Below, one piece after another: positions 54,638 through 64,000 of a stretch of DNA of 64,000 bases. The translations under genes and the position numbers were made by a program. The notes below the pieces were generated by a model that saw nothing but the letters and a program-made list of their open reading frames with translations, ran no database searches and was not told where the DNA came from. How positions within the stretch are numbered: position 1 is the stretch's first letter; the number at the start of each line of letters is the position of its first letter. The stretch is from assembly GCA_016936535.1 (NCBI GenBank), contig JAFGXP010000028.1, forward strand, positions 1 to 64,000. The letters are read 5' to 3'. This DNA comes from Thiotrichales bacterium (GTDB taxonomy: Bacteria; Pseudomonadota; Gammaproteobacteria; Thiomicrospirales; Thiomicrospiraceae).

Positions 54638-56044
54638 TTACAAAGAGTAGTACATATCAAACTCGATTGGGTGCGTGGTTGCACGGAAACGAGTGACTTC
54701 TTCCATCTTCAACTTGATGTAAGAATCGATGATTTCATCGGTGAAGACTCCACCCATCTTCAAGAACTCACGATCAGCGTCCAAACACTCAAGCGCTTGG
54801 TCTAAGGAAGAACAAACCGTTTTGAAGGTTGCTTCTTCTTCAGGCTCCAAATCATAAAGATCTTTTTCAGAAGGTGCGCCCGGATCAATTTTATTCAGAA
54901 TGCCGTCTAGACCCGCCATTAAACAAGCTGAGAAAGCAAGGTATGGGTTGGCGGTTGGGTCTGGGAAACGCAATTCAACACGACGCGCACGCTCAGAAGG
55001 CGCGTATGGAATACGAATCGAAGCAGAGCGGTTAGAGCCAGAATAAGCCAATAGAATTGGGGCTTCAAAACCTGGAACTAAGCGTTTGTAAGAGTTGGTA
55101 CCTGGGTTGGTGAAAGCATTTAAAGCACGAGCGTGCTTCATGACGCCGCCGATAAACCAAATGGCTTCTTGTGACAATCCAGAATACACATCACCTGCAA
55201 ACATGTTTTTACCGTTTTTAGACAAAGACATGTTGATGTGCATACCAGAACCGTTGTCGCCTACGATTGGTTTAGCCATAAAGGTTGCCGTTTTGCCAAG
55301 CGCATGGCACGTGTTGTGTACCGCGTATTTCAAAATTTGGACTTCATCGGCTTTTGCCGTTAGGGTGTTGCCTGCAACCGCAAGTTCGCACTGGCCGCCG
55401 TTCGCTACTTCGTGATGATGGGCTTCCAATTTTAGGCCCATTGCTTCTGCCATAGCGCAGATGTCTGCACGAACTTCATGCAATTGGTCAACTGGCGGAA
55501 CCGGGAAGTAACCGCCTTTAATGCGTGGGCGGTGGCCCATGTTGCCACCTTCGTAAACTTTTTCAGTGTTCCATGCCGCTTCGTTTGAATCGATTTTAAC
55601 GAAAGAACCGGTCATGTCTGCGCCCCAGCGCACATCGTCAAAAATAAAAAATTCAGGTTCTGGGCCAATGAAAGCACTGTCTGCAACGCCGGTGGATTTT
55701 AAATAAGCTTCCGCGCGTTTAGAAATGCCACGTGGATCCTTGACATAAGCTTCCATCGTGGAAGGTTCAACGATCATGCAGCGAATTACCATGGTTGGAT
55801 CGTTGGTGAATGGATCCATATAGTAGCCGTCTGTTTGCGGCATCAAAATCATGTCGGAATTATGGATTCCTTTCCAACCACGAATTGAAGAGCCGTCAAA
55901 CGACTGGCCGTCAGTAAAGAAGTCTTCGTCAACTTTCTTTGCTGGAATGGTGACGTGTTGTTCTTTACCGATGGTATCGGTAAAGCGCAAATCAACCCAT
56001 TTCACTTCATTTTCTTTGATTAAATCTAGGATGGCTTGTGGCAT
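54638..56044 (-). CDS. glnA: Glutamine synthetase type I
   Basis: GlnA makes glutamine from glutamate and ammonia. The 468-aa length is that of the dodecameric GSI-beta. Motifs include DGSSIRGW, the ATP-binding [17 protein letters not shown] (cited in part) and the conserved [17 protein letters not shown] (flap region). Tyr397 in DLYDLEPEE is the adenylylation site that GlnE modifies, so the enzyme is of the covalently regulated kind. A sigma-54-type promoter lies upstream. Confidence 0.98.
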   Translation of the reverse strand: MPQAILDLIKENEVKWVDLRFTDTIGKEQHVTIPAKKVDEDFFTDGQSFDGSSIRGWKGIHNSDMILMPQTDGYYMDPFTNDPTMVIRCMIVEPSTMEAYVKDPRGISKRAEAYLKSTGVADSAFIGPEPEFFIFDDVRWGADMTGSFVKIDSNEAAWNTEKVYEGGNMGHRPRIKGGYFPVPPVDQLHEVRADICAMAEAMGLKLEAHHHEVANGGQCELAVAGNTLTAKADEVQILKYAVHNTCHALGKTATFMAKPIVGDNGSGMHINMSLSKNGKNMFAGDVYSGLSQEAIWFIGGVMKHARALNAFTNPGTNSYKRLVPGFEAPILLAYSGSNRSASIRIPYAPSERARRVELRFPDPTANPYLAFSACLMAGLDGILNKIDPGAPSEKDLYDLEPEEEATFKTVCSSLDQALECLDADREFLKMGGVFTDEIIDSYIKLKMEEVTRFRATTHPIEFDMYYSL

Positions 56045-56094
56045 TGTAAATAATCCTGCATTGGTGGAATGATTATAAAATTCGTCAAGATGTT

Positions 56095-56110
56095 AGCTGG
56101 AAACGTGCCA
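56095..56110 (-). promoter_or_regulatory. Sigma-54-type promoter of glnA
   Basis: On the minus strand TGGCACGTTTCCAGCT matches the sigma-54 pattern with the -24 GG and -12 GC separated by exactly ten bases and TGGCACG perfect. The start would be about 40 bases upstream of the glnA ATG. Confidence 0.7.
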
Positions 56111-56262
56111 GATTGCACCTTTTTTTTCTTGATGCACTAAATAGTTGATTTTATTGCTGAAATCAAGGGGATTTATTTTCGTTATAAACCGCATTGGAAA
56201 TGCTTATGCATTTTTCTGGTTCAGGTCATGCCCTTAAATGGTGCAATTATTCTTTGGTTTAT

Positions 56263-56280
56263 ATGACGAATTTATGACAA
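56263..56280 (-). promoter_or_regulatory. Pho-box-like PhoB site
   Basis: On the minus strand it reads TTGTCATAAATTCGTCAT: two heptamers (TTGTCAT, TCGTCAT) around an AT-rich four-base centre, close to the consensus CTGTCAT-N4-CTGTCAT (six and five of seven). It lies 140 bases before pstC but is oriented toward glnA. PhoB is encoded in the same gene block. Confidence 0.5.
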
Positions 56281-56419
56281 AGAGATGAAATTGCCCATAA
56301 AAGTTTTATCTGCTTGTCACATTGGCTCATTAAGATTCAAGCTTAAATAAATAGGTCAAAATGTGCGCCAAATCGGTGTGCTCGGCCCTTAAAATTTAAG
56401 TTTGCATAGGTTTAACATT

Positions 56420-58687
56420 ATGAGTCGTACCTTAGAGAGTGCTCTAGATAAAGCCCTTACGGGCCCCGCTTTCGATAAGCGGATTAAGCGACGTAATCTG
56501 CGTGATTATCTCGCCAAGGTCGGTATTACCGTTGGTGGCTTAAGTGTCATCGGCGCTGTGCTATTGATCATGTTCTTTTTGTTCTATGTGGTATTGCCGT
56601 TGTTTGTGCCGGCACATATTGAGAAAGCCCAGCGTTTTGCACTGCCTGGCGGTGGCGAAGAAAAAACCCTCTATTACGGTATTGATGAATACCAAACTTC
56701 TGGCGCGCGTTTTACGCAATCGGGTCAAGTTTTTGGTTTTGATCTGGAAAAAGGGGTCGCCACCACAACGGAATCGCTGCCTCTAAATGGCGCTCAAATT
56801 ACCAGCTTTACCGTTATCAATGAACTTAAAAGTTTAATGGCATTTGGCCTCTCTAGCGGCGAACTGATTATCGCCAAATATGGTTATCAAATCAGTTATC
56901 CCGATAACGTTCGTACGATTACCCCAGAAATCACTTACCCTTTTGGTGAAACGCCGATTGCCTTGGCCGATGGTCCGCTTACGCATTTGAGTGTGCGTGA
57001 GTCGGATAGTGAGTTGCGGATGATTTATCAAACCGCTGGCAGTCGTCAGTTGCATGCGGTTTTGTTTAGCAAAATCGAATCGATGTTGAGTGACAGCATT
57101 AGCCTTGAAGAGGATCAGCGCAGCGAGATTACTCCAACGCAGCCCACTCAATGGTTAATGTTAGACAGTCTGGGGCGCAATCTTTACAGCGTGGATGCAC
57201 AGGGGCGCGCAGATTATTTTGATTTAAGCGATCTCGCAAAACCAACCTTGATTGAAACGGTTTCTTTATTGGAAAAAGGGCAGCCTACGGTTGTGCGATT
57301 CTTGTTGGGTGACTACTCGATTATGGTTGGTAGCGACCAAGGTCAAGTGCGTCAGTGGTTCCCAGTTCGTCAGGGAGATAATCGCTTTAAGTTGCAGTTT
57401 ATTCGCGAATTTGAGGTCAGTAACCGTGCCATTACCTCAATTGCGATTGAAAAAGGGCGCAAAGGTTTTGCGGTTGGGGATGCCAAAGGGGAGTTTCACC
57501 TGTTGCACAGTACGGCGCATCGTTACCTAGGCAGTGACCAGACGGCTCAAGTTGCCATCAACGACATGGCTATGAGTCCTCGTTCAAATGGCGCGATTGT
57601 TGAGACCGCCAATGGCGAGTTGGTGCAGTATCGAATTGAAAACGAGCACCCAGATGTTTCTATGAGCAGTCTCTGGGGCAAGGTCTGGTATGAAGGTTAT
57701 GAAGAACCAACCCACACCTGGCAATCTTCATCCGCTAGCTCAGATTTTGAACCAAAGTTTTCGCTTGCTCCCCTAACGTGGGGCACGATTAAAGCGGCGC
57801 TTTACTCTATGCTCTTTGCGGTGCCTATTGCGATTTTAGCCGCGATCTACACGGCATTTTTTATGGACAAGCAGACGCGTGCTTGGGTTAAACCATCCGT
57901 TGAGATGATTGAAGCCTTGCCAACGGTTATCTTGGGTTTCTTGGCGGGTTTGTGGCTAGCGCCTTACATGGAATCCAATCTTCCGGGGTTCTTTGCCATC
58001 TTTGTTGTGCTGCCAGTCGGGATTATTCTGTTTGGCTACGGTTGGACTAAATTACCTAAGCCGATTCGTCAGAAAGTATCGGTAGGGCGGCGCGCTGTTT
58101 TAATGATTCCGGTGATCATTTTCCTCGCGTGGTTTGCTTTGCAGTTAAGTACGCCGCTGGAAAACACTTTCTTCAATGGCGATATGCGCCACTGGTTAAC
58201 GCATTCTGCTGGTATCGATTTCGACCAGCGTAATGCGATGGTTATCGGTTTTGCCATGGGCTTTGCCTTGATTCCGATTATTTTCTCGGTGGCAGAAGAC
58301 GCCATTTACAGTGTGCCAAATTACTTGGTAAACGGCTCTCTCGCCTTAGGCGCTTCAGGTTGGCAAACCATGGTCGGTGTCGTGTTGCCGACCGCTTCTC
58401 CGGGGATTTTCTCGGCGATTATGCTTGGTTTTGGGCGGGGTGTCGGTGAAACAATGATTGTGCTGATGGCCTCGGGTAATACGCCTCTGATGAATGCCAA
58501 TTTGTTTGAAGGGATGCGTACCCTTGCGGCAAACCTCGCGGTTGAAATGCCTGAAGCTGAGGTAGCCAGTTCGCATTATCGTTTGTTGTTCCTTTCCGGT
58601 TTAGTGTTGTTTATCTTTACCTTCTTCTTTAACACCCTTGCGGAAGTGGTTCGCCAACGCATGCGCCGTAAATACGGTTCACTATAA
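56420..58687 (+). CDS. pstC: Phosphate ABC transporter permease PstC, long form
   Basis: From the ATG at 56420 the protein has 755 aa, much longer than E. coli PstC (319 aa). An N-terminal helix (about 32-58) precedes a periplasmic region of about 380 residues with beta-propeller-like repeats (such as IAIEKGRKGFAVGDAKGEF). The standard permease domain comes last, with EMIEALPTVILGFLAGL and LGASGWQTMVGVVLPTASPG, the ATPase-contact loop. Long PstC/PstA pairs occur in other Gammaproteobacteria such as Pseudomonas. No pstS gene precedes it. Confidence 0.9.
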   Translation: MSRTLESALDKALTGPAFDKRIKRRNLRDYLAKVGITVGGLSVIGAVLLIMFFLFYVVLPLFVPAHIEKAQRFALPGGGEEKTLYYGIDEYQTSGARFTQSGQVFGFDLEKGVATTTESLPLNGAQITSFTVINELKSLMAFGLSSGELIIAKYGYQISYPDNVRTITPEITYPFGETPIALADGPLTHLSVRESDSELRMIYQTAGSRQLHAVLFSKIESMLSDSISLEEDQRSEITPTQPTQWLMLDSLGRNLYSVDAQGRADYFDLSDLAKPTLIETVSLLEKGQPTVVRFLLGDYSIMVGSDQGQVRQWFPVRQGDNRFKLQFIREFEVSNRAITSIAIEKGRKGFAVGDAKGEFHLLHSTAHRYLGSDQTAQVAINDMAMSPRSNGAIVETANGELVQYRIENEHPDVSMSSLWGKVWYEGYEEPTHTWQSSSASSDFEPKFSLAPLTWGTIKAALYSMLFAVPIAILAAIYTAFFMDKQTRAWVKPSVEMIEALPTVILGFLAGLWLAPYMESNLPGFFAIFVVLPVGIILFGYGWTKLPKPIRQKVSVGRRAVLMIPVIIFLAWFALQLSTPLENTFFNGDMRHWLTHSAGIDFDQRNAMVIGFAMGFALIPIIFSVAEDAIYSVPNYLVNGSLALGASGWQTMVGVVLPTASPGIFSAIMLGFGRGVGETMIVLMASGNTPLMNANLFEGMRTLAANLAVEMPEAEVASSHYRLLFLSGLVLFIFTFFFNTLAEVVRQRMRRKYGSL

Positions 58688-58699
58688 GGAGTCAATAGA

Positions 58700-60331
58700 A
58701 TGCGCGATTGGTTTAATAAGGGCGAACACTGGATCTGGCTGAGTTCAGCAATGGTCGCTTTGAGTGTGGTTTTGGTATTTGGCTTGTTTGCCATGATTTC
58801 GTACAAAGGGATGGTGCATTTCTGGCCGCACCATGTCTATGAGTATCAAGTGAGTAATGGCCAGCAGCTTGAGCCAGTGGTTGGCGAATTGCGTGACGCC
58901 AAAATCAAAGAAGTGCCAAGCGATGCCGGCATGCAAGAGATTCCTCAGCTTTTGATTAAGATGGGTAACCGTGATGTGTATGGTATCGACTTCCGCTGGA
59001 TTAGCAGTGATACCTTGGTAAGCACAGAGCCCAAGATTGCCGAGAATGCGGTAGTCATTGAGCGCTACGAGTACGGCAATGTTTACGGCTGGTATGACCG
59101 TTTTACCCTAGACGGAACAACGGTTCAAGATGCAGAGCTCGAGCAGCTTTTGCAACAGCAGGTTGCTAAGGGCAAGGCGTTATTTGATGAAATTCGTCAA
59201 ATTGAAAAATACGAAATTGGTGCTGTTAACTACAAGCTTGAGCAACTGCGTCTGGATGAGAAACGGTTAAAGGCGGAAGGTAAATGGAATGCAGAGCAAG
59301 AGCAAAGACTTGCGCAAAAACGCGATGAATTGAATGCTCAATTCCGTGAATTCCAGCAGCAGACACAAGTGCTTTATGAACAGCAAAAAACACTGGGTGA
59401 GCTAACGATGAAAATCAGCGGCGGTCAAACGCTGAAAGTGCCAGTGAAAAATATTGTCGATTACTGGCAGCCGAACGAGATGACGTTGCTCGATAAAACA
59501 GGCTTCTTTTTCCACGGCATTGGCCGCTTCTTAACCGAAGATCCGCGTGAAGCGAATACGGAGGGTGGTATTTTCCCAGCGATGATTGGCACCATCACTA
59601 TGGTGCTGATTATGACGATTTTGGTGACGCCAATGGGGGTCATTGCAGCGATTTACATGCGTGAATACGCCAAAGATGGTCCGGTGTTGCGTGCGGTGCG
59701 GATTTCAATCAACAACCTTGCTGGGGTGCCGTCAATTGTTTTCGGTATCTTTGGTTTGGGCTTTTTTGTCTATGTCCTCGGCGGCTCGATTGACGAGCTC
59801 TTTTATGGTTATGCTTTACCCAGTCCAACCTTTGGAACCCCAGGTTTGTTGTGGGCCTCTTTAACGATGGCCTTACTGACCTTACCGGTGGTGATTGTTT
59901 CTACTGAAGAAGGCTTGTCGCGGATTCCACGTGCGCTGCGCGAAGGCGGTTTGGCTTTGGGGGCGACCAAGATTGAAGTGATTAGCAAAATTGTTCTGCC
60001 AATGGCTTTGCCGGCGATGATGACCGGTCTGATTTTGGCGATTGCCCGTGCGGCAGGGGAAGTTGCTCCGTTAATGCTGGTCGGGGTGGTGAAGTTAGCG
60101 CCTGAGTTGCCTGTTGATTCGATTGCACCTTTTGTGCATCTGGATCGCAAATTCATGCATCTTGGTTTCCATATTTATGACGTCGGTTTTCAGAGCCCTA
60201 ACGTTGAAGCTTCTCAGCCGCTGGTGTATGCGACTTCTTTGCTGCTGGTGTTGATTATTGTGGGCTTAAATCTAGGCGCAATCTCGATTCGTAACCGCCT
60301 ACGTGAAAAATACAAGGCTTTAGAGCACTAA
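58700..60331 (+). CDS. pstA: Phosphate ABC transporter permease PstA, long form
   Basis: The 543-aa protein is about 250 residues longer than E. coli PstA. After the first helix (about 13-36) comes a periplasmic insert with a long coiled coil (about 150-235, KLEQLRLDEKRLKAEG onward). The permease core carries NNLAGVPSIVFGIFGLGFFV and LREGGLALGATKIEVISKIVLP (quoted in part), the ATPase-contact loop. Together with long PstC it probably forms a larger periplasmic structure. ATG follows a TAAGGAG ribosome-binding site. Confidence 0.92.
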   Translation: MRDWFNKGEHWIWLSSAMVALSVVLVFGLFAMISYKGMVHFWPHHVYEYQVSNGQQLEPVVGELRDAKIKEVPSDAGMQEIPQLLIKMGNRDVYGIDFRWISSDTLVSTEPKIAENAVVIERYEYGNVYGWYDRFTLDGTTVQDAELEQLLQQQVAKGKALFDEIRQIEKYEIGAVNYKLEQLRLDEKRLKAEGKWNAEQEQRLAQKRDELNAQFREFQQQTQVLYEQQKTLGELTMKISGGQTLKVPVKNIVDYWQPNEMTLLDKTGFFFHGIGRFLTEDPREANTEGGIFPAMIGTITMVLIMTILVTPMGVIAAIYMREYAKDGPVLRAVRISINNLAGVPSIVFGIFGLGFFVYVLGGSIDELFYGYALPSPTFGTPGLLWASLTMALLTLPVVIVSTEEGLSRIPRALREGGLALGATKIEVISKIVLPMALPAMMTGLILAIARAAGEVAPLMLVGVVKLAPELPVDSIAPFVHLDRKFMHLGFHIYDVGFQSPNVEASQPLVYATSLLLVLIIVGLNLGAISIRNRLREKYKALEH

Positions 60332-60386
60332 GTTTAAAAAATTTCGGTTTTTCGGCGCCCTAAGGTGCCAACAAAGGGTTTGAACC

Positions 60387-61205
60387 ATGAGTGAAAAGAA
60401 TTTAACCATTGCAATGAATCACGAAAATCGCAACCTGCGTTTAGCCGACGAAAAGGTCGCGATTAATGTCAAAGATTGGAATCTCTACTACGGGCAAAAA
60501 CAGGCATTGAAAAGCGTTTCGATGCAGTTGCCTGAAAATCGGGTAACGGCGTTTATCGGGCCATCGGGCTGCGGTAAATCAACGCTGTTACGTTGTTTTA
60601 ATCGCATGAATGATTTAATTGATATTGTGCGCGTTGAAGGCGAAATGACCTTGCACGGTGATGATATGTACGCCAAGCACATGGATGTGGCGGCTTTGCG
60701 TCGTCGCGTTGGCATGGTATTCCAAAAGCCGAACCCTTTTCCTAAGTCGATTTACGAAAACGTCTGCTACGGCTTGCGTTTGCAAGGGGTGCGAGATAAA
60801 CAAGTCCTCGACGAGGCGGTTGAGTGGGCGCTGCGTGGGGCCGGCTTATGGGAAGAAGCGAAGGATCGTTTGCATGACAATGCTCTAGGGTTGTCTGGTG
60901 GTCAACAGCAACGTCTTTGTATTGCGCGTGCGATTGCCATCAAACCTGAGGTGCTGTTGTTGGATGAGCCGACTTCGGCTCTTGACCCGATTTCGACACT
61001 GGCGATTGAAGAATTGATTTTTGAATTAAAGAAAGATTTTACGATTTTGATTGTGACGCACAATATGCAGCAGGCGGCGCGGGTTTCCGATTACACCGCT
61101 TTTATGTATATGGGTGAATTGATTGAATATACCGACACCGATTCCCTGTTTACCAACCCGCAGGTGAAGCGTACCGAAGACTATATTACTGGCCGCTACG
61201 GCTAA
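60387..61205 (+). CDS. pstB: Phosphate transport ATP-binding protein PstB
   Basis: PstB powers phosphate import and takes part in PhoR signalling. The 272-aa protein has GPSGCGKST (Walker A), the PstB-type [27 protein letters not shown] (Q-loop), [17 protein letters not shown] (signature) and [15 protein letters not shown] (Walker B), with [18 protein letters not shown]. Length and motifs are standard. It lies between pstA and phoU. Confidence 0.97.
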   Translation: MSEKNLTIAMNHENRNLRLADEKVAINVKDWNLYYGQKQALKSVSMQLPENRVTAFIGPSGCGKSTLLRCFNRMNDLIDIVRVEGEMTLHGDDMYAKHMDVAALRRRVGMVFQKPNPFPKSIYENVCYGLRLQGVRDKQVLDEAVEWALRGAGLWEEAKDRLHDNALGLSGGQQQRLCIARAIAIKPEVLLLDEPTSALDPISTLAIEELIFELKKDFTILIVTHNMQQAARVSDYTAFMYMGELIEYTDTDSLFTNPQVKRTEDYITGRYG

Positions 61206-61226
61206 TTTGAGCGGGAGGAGAAAACG

Positions 61227-61964
61227 ATGAACCGTGATGAATTTAATACCCATATTTCTGGGCAGCTCAATCGCAATTTAGAAGCCCTTTTTAATCAGGT
61301 TTTGGAAATGGGCGGTCTGGTTGAACAGCAGCTTAACGATTTAAATCGTGCGCTGGAGAACAACGATTATGCGCTTGCGCACAGTGCCATGTTGCTTGAT
61401 AAAACCATCAACAAAGAAGAGATCGAAATTGATCGCTTGTGTGCCAATGTTTTGGCGCGTCAGCAACCCACGGCCTCAGATTTACGATTGATCGTCATGG
61501 CCATTCGAGTGGCGATTGATTTGGAGCGCATGGGCGATGAGGCAGTCAAAATTGCGAAATTAGCCATGGAGCAATGTTCCACAAACCGCGACTGTACCCA
61601 GATGCCCGCCTACGGTTATTTACGTCAGTTGATGCAAGCTAGCAGCGAAATGATTCAAAAGTCACTTAACGGCTTCTCGCGCCTGGACATCAGCGATGTT
61701 ATGAGCGTTTATCGTGAAGAAGAGCAGATGGATGAGGTGCTCAAACAAGCAATGGCGGCCATTCAGCAGGAATTGCTTGCTGCCGACAGTGCCGATAAGG
61801 TAGATTTGCAGGTTCGGATGTTAATGGCAGTCCGCGCTGCAGAGCGTATTACTGACCATGCCCTCAATATTGGCGAAAGTGTCGTCTATTTGGTAAAAGG
61901 CAAAGACATTCGTGATCTGGATGAAGAGGCGATGCGCCAGTTATTAGAAGACAACGCGCGCTAA
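61227..61964 (+). CDS. phoU: Phosphate signalling protein PhoU
   Basis: PhoU keeps PhoR in its inactive state when phosphate is abundant. The 245-aa protein is all-helical with two similar halves. Each half has an ExxxD metal-binding motif: IRVAIDLERMGDEAVKIAKL in the first and VRAAERITDHALNIGESVV in the second. GGGAGGAG precedes the ATG. phoB starts 21 bases after its stop. Confidence 0.96.
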   Translation: MNRDEFNTHISGQLNRNLEALFNQVLEMGGLVEQQLNDLNRALENNDYALAHSAMLLDKTINKEEIEIDRLCANVLARQQPTASDLRLIVMAIRVAIDLERMGDEAVKIAKLAMEQCSTNRDCTQMPAYGYLRQLMQASSEMIQKSLNGFSRLDISDVMSVYREEEQMDEVLKQAMAAIQQELLAADSADKVDLQVRMLMAVRAAERITDHALNIGESVVYLVKGKDIRDLDEEAMRQLLEDNAR

Positions 61965-61985
61965 TGCAATGCTTGGAGTAAACCG

Positions 61986-62687
61986 TTGAGTCAAAAAACC
62001 ATACTGATTGTCGAAGATGAAGCCGCCATTCGCGATATGCTCAAATTCACCCTGACCGCTTCCGGTTTTTGGGTGGAAGAGGCGGATAATGCCGAACAGG
62101 GAATGCGGTTGGCGTTGGAAAAAAATCCAGATCTGATTCTTTTGGATTGGATGCTGCCGGGCATCTCCGGGGTCAGCATGGCGCAGAAAATGCGCCAAAA
62201 TGAAAAAACCCAAGCCTTGCCAATTATTATGCTCACGGCCCGCGGTGAGGAAGAGGCTCAGGTACAAGGATTTGAAGCGGGGGTGGATGACTATGTAGTC
62301 AAACCCTTCTCGCCTCGTGCTTTGGTGGCTCGGGTCAACGCTCTGCTGCGTCGTCAGCATGGCACTCAAGGGGCCAGTGACGGCCAGCAATTGATTGCCG
62401 GTCGTATGTGTTTGGACCTGGAAAGCCATCGCTTCTATGTGGATGGTGAAGAGCTAAAATTAGGGCCAACCGAATTCAAGCTGGTGCAGTTTTTTATTTC
62501 GCATCCAAACCGAGTTTTTTCCCGCGCGCAGCTGTTAGATCAGGTTTGGGGGTTGAATGTGGTGGTTGAAGAGCGCACCGTCGATGTGCATATTCGCCGT
62601 TTGCGCAAGCTGTTGGAGCCGATTCAAATCGATCATTACATTCAAACCATTCGTGGCGCAGGCTATCGATTCTCGGTAGAGGATTAA
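61986..62687 (+). CDS. phoB: Phosphate regulon response regulator PhoB
   Basis: PhoB activates Pho-box promoters after phosphorylation by PhoR. The start is a TTG at 61986 with GGAG seven bases upstream, giving MSQKTILIVEDEAAIRDML (233 aa). The receiver has the phospho-Asp near residue 53 (LLLDWMLPG) and the switch Lys near 105 (YVVKPFSP). The C-terminal winged helix contains RTVDVHIRRLRKLLEP and ends RGAGYRFSVED. The gene is directly followed by phoR. Confidence 0.96.
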   Translation: MSQKTILIVEDEAAIRDMLKFTLTASGFWVEEADNAEQGMRLALEKNPDLILLDWMLPGISGVSMAQKMRQNEKTQALPIIMLTARGEEEAQVQGFEAGVDDYVVKPFSPRALVARVNALLRRQHGTQGASDGQQLIAGRMCLDLESHRFYVDGEELKLGPTEFKLVQFFISHPNRVFSRAQLLDQVWGLNVVVEERTVDVHIRRLRKLLEPIQIDHYIQTIRGAGYRFSVED

Positions 62688-62691
62688 CCGC

Positions 62692-63993
62692 TTGCTTTCG
62701 AACGGTGTTAAGCGTGAACTCACGTGGATTGTTGGAGCACTCTCTCTCGCGCTGGTATTTGCCTGGCTAACCGGCTGGTGGTACTTAACCACCGCCGGTT
62801 TTTTTATTTTTTATTTGGTACGTCAACTCTGGAGCGTGCAACGCTTTGAACAATGGATTCAAGGAGCCAGTATCGAAGCGCACCCTCCGCAAACCGGTCT
62901 GTGGAGCGAAATTTCCTACCAAGTTTCCAAACGCCAGCGCGCCCTTGAAAAACACGCTGACTTAAACTTTTACAAATCGGAGCAGTTTAAAGCCGCATCC
63001 ATGCTCCTGCCCTCGGCGGTTGTGTCAATTGACCAAAACAACTACATTGAATGGCTTAACGAGCCGGCCACCAAACTGCTTGGACTTATGCGTCAAGATG
63101 TTGGGCATCGTATCGAAGCTGTCATTCGCCATCCGGATTTCTTAGAGTATTACAAAAGCGCGAAATTTCAGCGCTCCATTACCCTAAGCATGAACCATGC
63201 ACGCTATCTGCAAATTAAGATCATTCCTTACTTTGAAAATCATCGCTTATTAATCGCCACTGATATCACCGAGCTTTATCAATTGGCACAAATTCGTCGG
63301 GACTTTGTGGCCAATGCTTCGCATGAACTGCGCACCCCGCTAACGGTTTTGCACGGCTACTTGGAGTTAATGAGCGATCTGCCGCACGATCCGCAATGGG
63401 ACGGCCCCTTGGAGCATATGCACAATCAAACCGTGCGTATGCGAGCGATTATCGAAGATTTACTCACCTTATCGGCGATTGAAGCCGGTTCCATTACCGC
63501 TAAGCAGCAAAAGGTTGCGGTGCCAGAAATGCTGGCTCAATTGCAAATTGAAATCGCCCAACTGGCTGGCGCACAACATCAACTGTTTTTTGAAGTGGAC
63601 AGCCATCTGTGCATTCAAGGCGTCAGTGAGGCGATAAAGAGCGTTTTTATGAACCTACTGTCTAATGCGGTGCGCTATTCACCGGATGGAGGTGAAATAC
63701 GGGTACGTTGGTATGCTGACGCCAAGGGAGCACACTTTTGTGTCAGCGACCAAGGGCTGGGCATTGCACCCGAGCACATTCCCCGTCTTACTGAACGCTT
63801 TTATCGGATCGATAAAGACCGGTCACGCGTCACCGGTGGAACCGGTTTAGGTTTGGCGATTGTCAAACACGTACTCGATAAGCACGACTCTGCGTTAAAA
63901 GTCACCAGCACACCGGGTAAAGGCAGCACCTTCAGCTGTCGCTTTCACCCAGACCGCATAGTGCAATGTGAAAATGAATTCGACGTGGACTGA
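62692..63993 (+). CDS. phoR: Phosphate regulon sensor histidine kinase PhoR
   Basis: PhoR senses the state of the Pst-PhoU complex and phosphorylates PhoB. The start is a TTG at 62692 (GAGG nine bases upstream), four bases after the phoB stop; the N-terminus then matches the usual two-helix anchor (about 8-45). A PAS domain (about 105-195) follows. NASHELRTPLTVLHGYLEL carries the phospho-His near residue 213, and NLLSNAVRYSPDGG, VSDQGLGIAP and GGTGLGLAIVKHV form the ATPase site. The 433-aa length is typical and the stop is inside the window. Confidence 0.96.
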   Translation: MLSNGVKRELTWIVGALSLALVFAWLTGWWYLTTAGFFIFYLVRQLWSVQRFEQWIQGASIEAHPPQTGLWSEISYQVSKRQRALEKHADLNFYKSEQFKAASMLLPSAVVSIDQNNYIEWLNEPATKLLGLMRQDVGHRIEAVIRHPDFLEYYKSAKFQRSITLSMNHARYLQIKIIPYFENHRLLIATDITELYQLAQIRRDFVANASHELRTPLTVLHGYLELMSDLPHDPQWDGPLEHMHNQTVRMRAIIEDLLTLSAIEAGSITAKQQKVAVPEMLAQLQIEIAQLAGAQHQLFFEVDSHLCIQGVSEAIKSVFMNLLSNAVRYSPDGGEIRVRWYADAKGAHFCVSDQGLGIAPEHIPRLTERFYRIDKDRSRVTGGTGLGLAIVKHVLDKHDSALKVTSTPGKGSTFSCRFHPDRIVQCENEFDVD

Positions 63994-64000
63994 TTTCCTG

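Larger units (their letters stand above)
56045..56419. promoter_or_regulatory. Divergent control region between glnA and pstC
   Basis: This 375-base AT-rich gap has no coding sequence I can support. From the glnA side it holds a sigma-54-type promoter (56095-56110), then an isolated TGCA/GGTGCA pair (about 56113-56135) too widely spaced for a standard NtrC site. A Pho-box-like repeat (56263-56280) follows. A second weaker TTGTCAC-type half repeat is near 56315-56331. No convincing sigma-70 -10 box was fixed for pstC. Confidence 0.6.

Noticed and set aside
56113..56135. TGCA...GGTGCA pair upstream of glnA as an NtrC site
   Set aside because: The half-sites are spaced 12 bases apart instead of the usual 5-7, and the element is too close to the -24 box to be a normal enhancer.
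56315..56331. Second Pho-box-like sequence before pstC
   Set aside because: TTGTCAC is fair, but the second heptamer matches poorly and the spacing is off.

Overview
The window is an almost gapless stretch of chromosomal core genome from a gammaproteobacterium. The gene neighbourhoods (yajC-secD-secF with tgt-queA, the lpt and mla modules with murA-hisG-hisD, petABC, ffh with rpsP-rimM-trmD-rplS, and pst-phoU-phoB-phoR) are those of free-living Gammaproteobacteria. The base composition is moderate and the bc1 complex is encoded. My impression is a relative of the sulfur-oxidising Thiomicrospira/Hydrogenovibrio group, but that is inference from memory and was not tested by a search. No prophage, CRISPR array, insertion sequence or rRNA was seen.

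Layout. 1-1202 (minus): the 5' end of prfC, with a clear promoter, and two unknown overlapping genes. 1298-6938 (minus): secF, secD, yajC, tgt and queA, i.e. Sec export plus queuosine tRNA modification. 7114-7349: a two-tRNA operon (Leu-CAA, Val-GAC), followed by about 640 bases without a convincing gene that hold a tandem hexamer repeat. 7992-11040: a secreted amidohydrolase-like protein, an OmpA-type lipoprotein and MgtE. 11233-15367 (minus): hpf, lptB, lptA, lptC, kdsC and a Na+/Ca2+ exchanger family gene. The usual rpoN and kdsD are missing from this cluster. 15547-24668 (plus): a small DUF72-like gene, mlaFEDCB, an ABC-2 exporter, ibaG, murA, hisG and hisD. 24748-28162: a NIF3-family protein and petABC. 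28311-33100: radA, then a FadL-type channel coupled to a VolA-type surface lipase. 33193-36184 (minus): an inositol-phosphatase family gene, a CNNM/CorC-type protein and a CcsA/YpjD-like membrane protein. 36388-40946: ffh, rpsP-rimM-trmD-rplS and xerD. 40943-49078: a hybrid histidine kinase, dsbC, an SH3-domain membrane protein, valS, a flagellin-like orphan and a Cys-rich small protein.

The last quarter is a nitrogen/phosphate block. It holds amtB-glnK, a methyltransferase gene overlapping glnE, glnA, and then pstC-pstA-pstB-phoU-phoB-phoR. GlnK keeps Tyr51 and GlnA keeps Tyr397, the known modification sites, so PII-GlnE control of glutamine synthetase is probably intact. Both glnK and glnA have sigma-54-like promoters (GG-N10-GC). 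A Pho-box-like repeat lies in the spacer between glnA and pstC.

Nothing here is clearly a new multi-gene system. The most unusual items are the flagellin-like orphan, the tRNA-adjacent repeat region, the absence of rpoN next to hpf despite sigma-54-type promoters, a short leader reading frame in front of mlaE, and palindromes around the DUF72-like gene.
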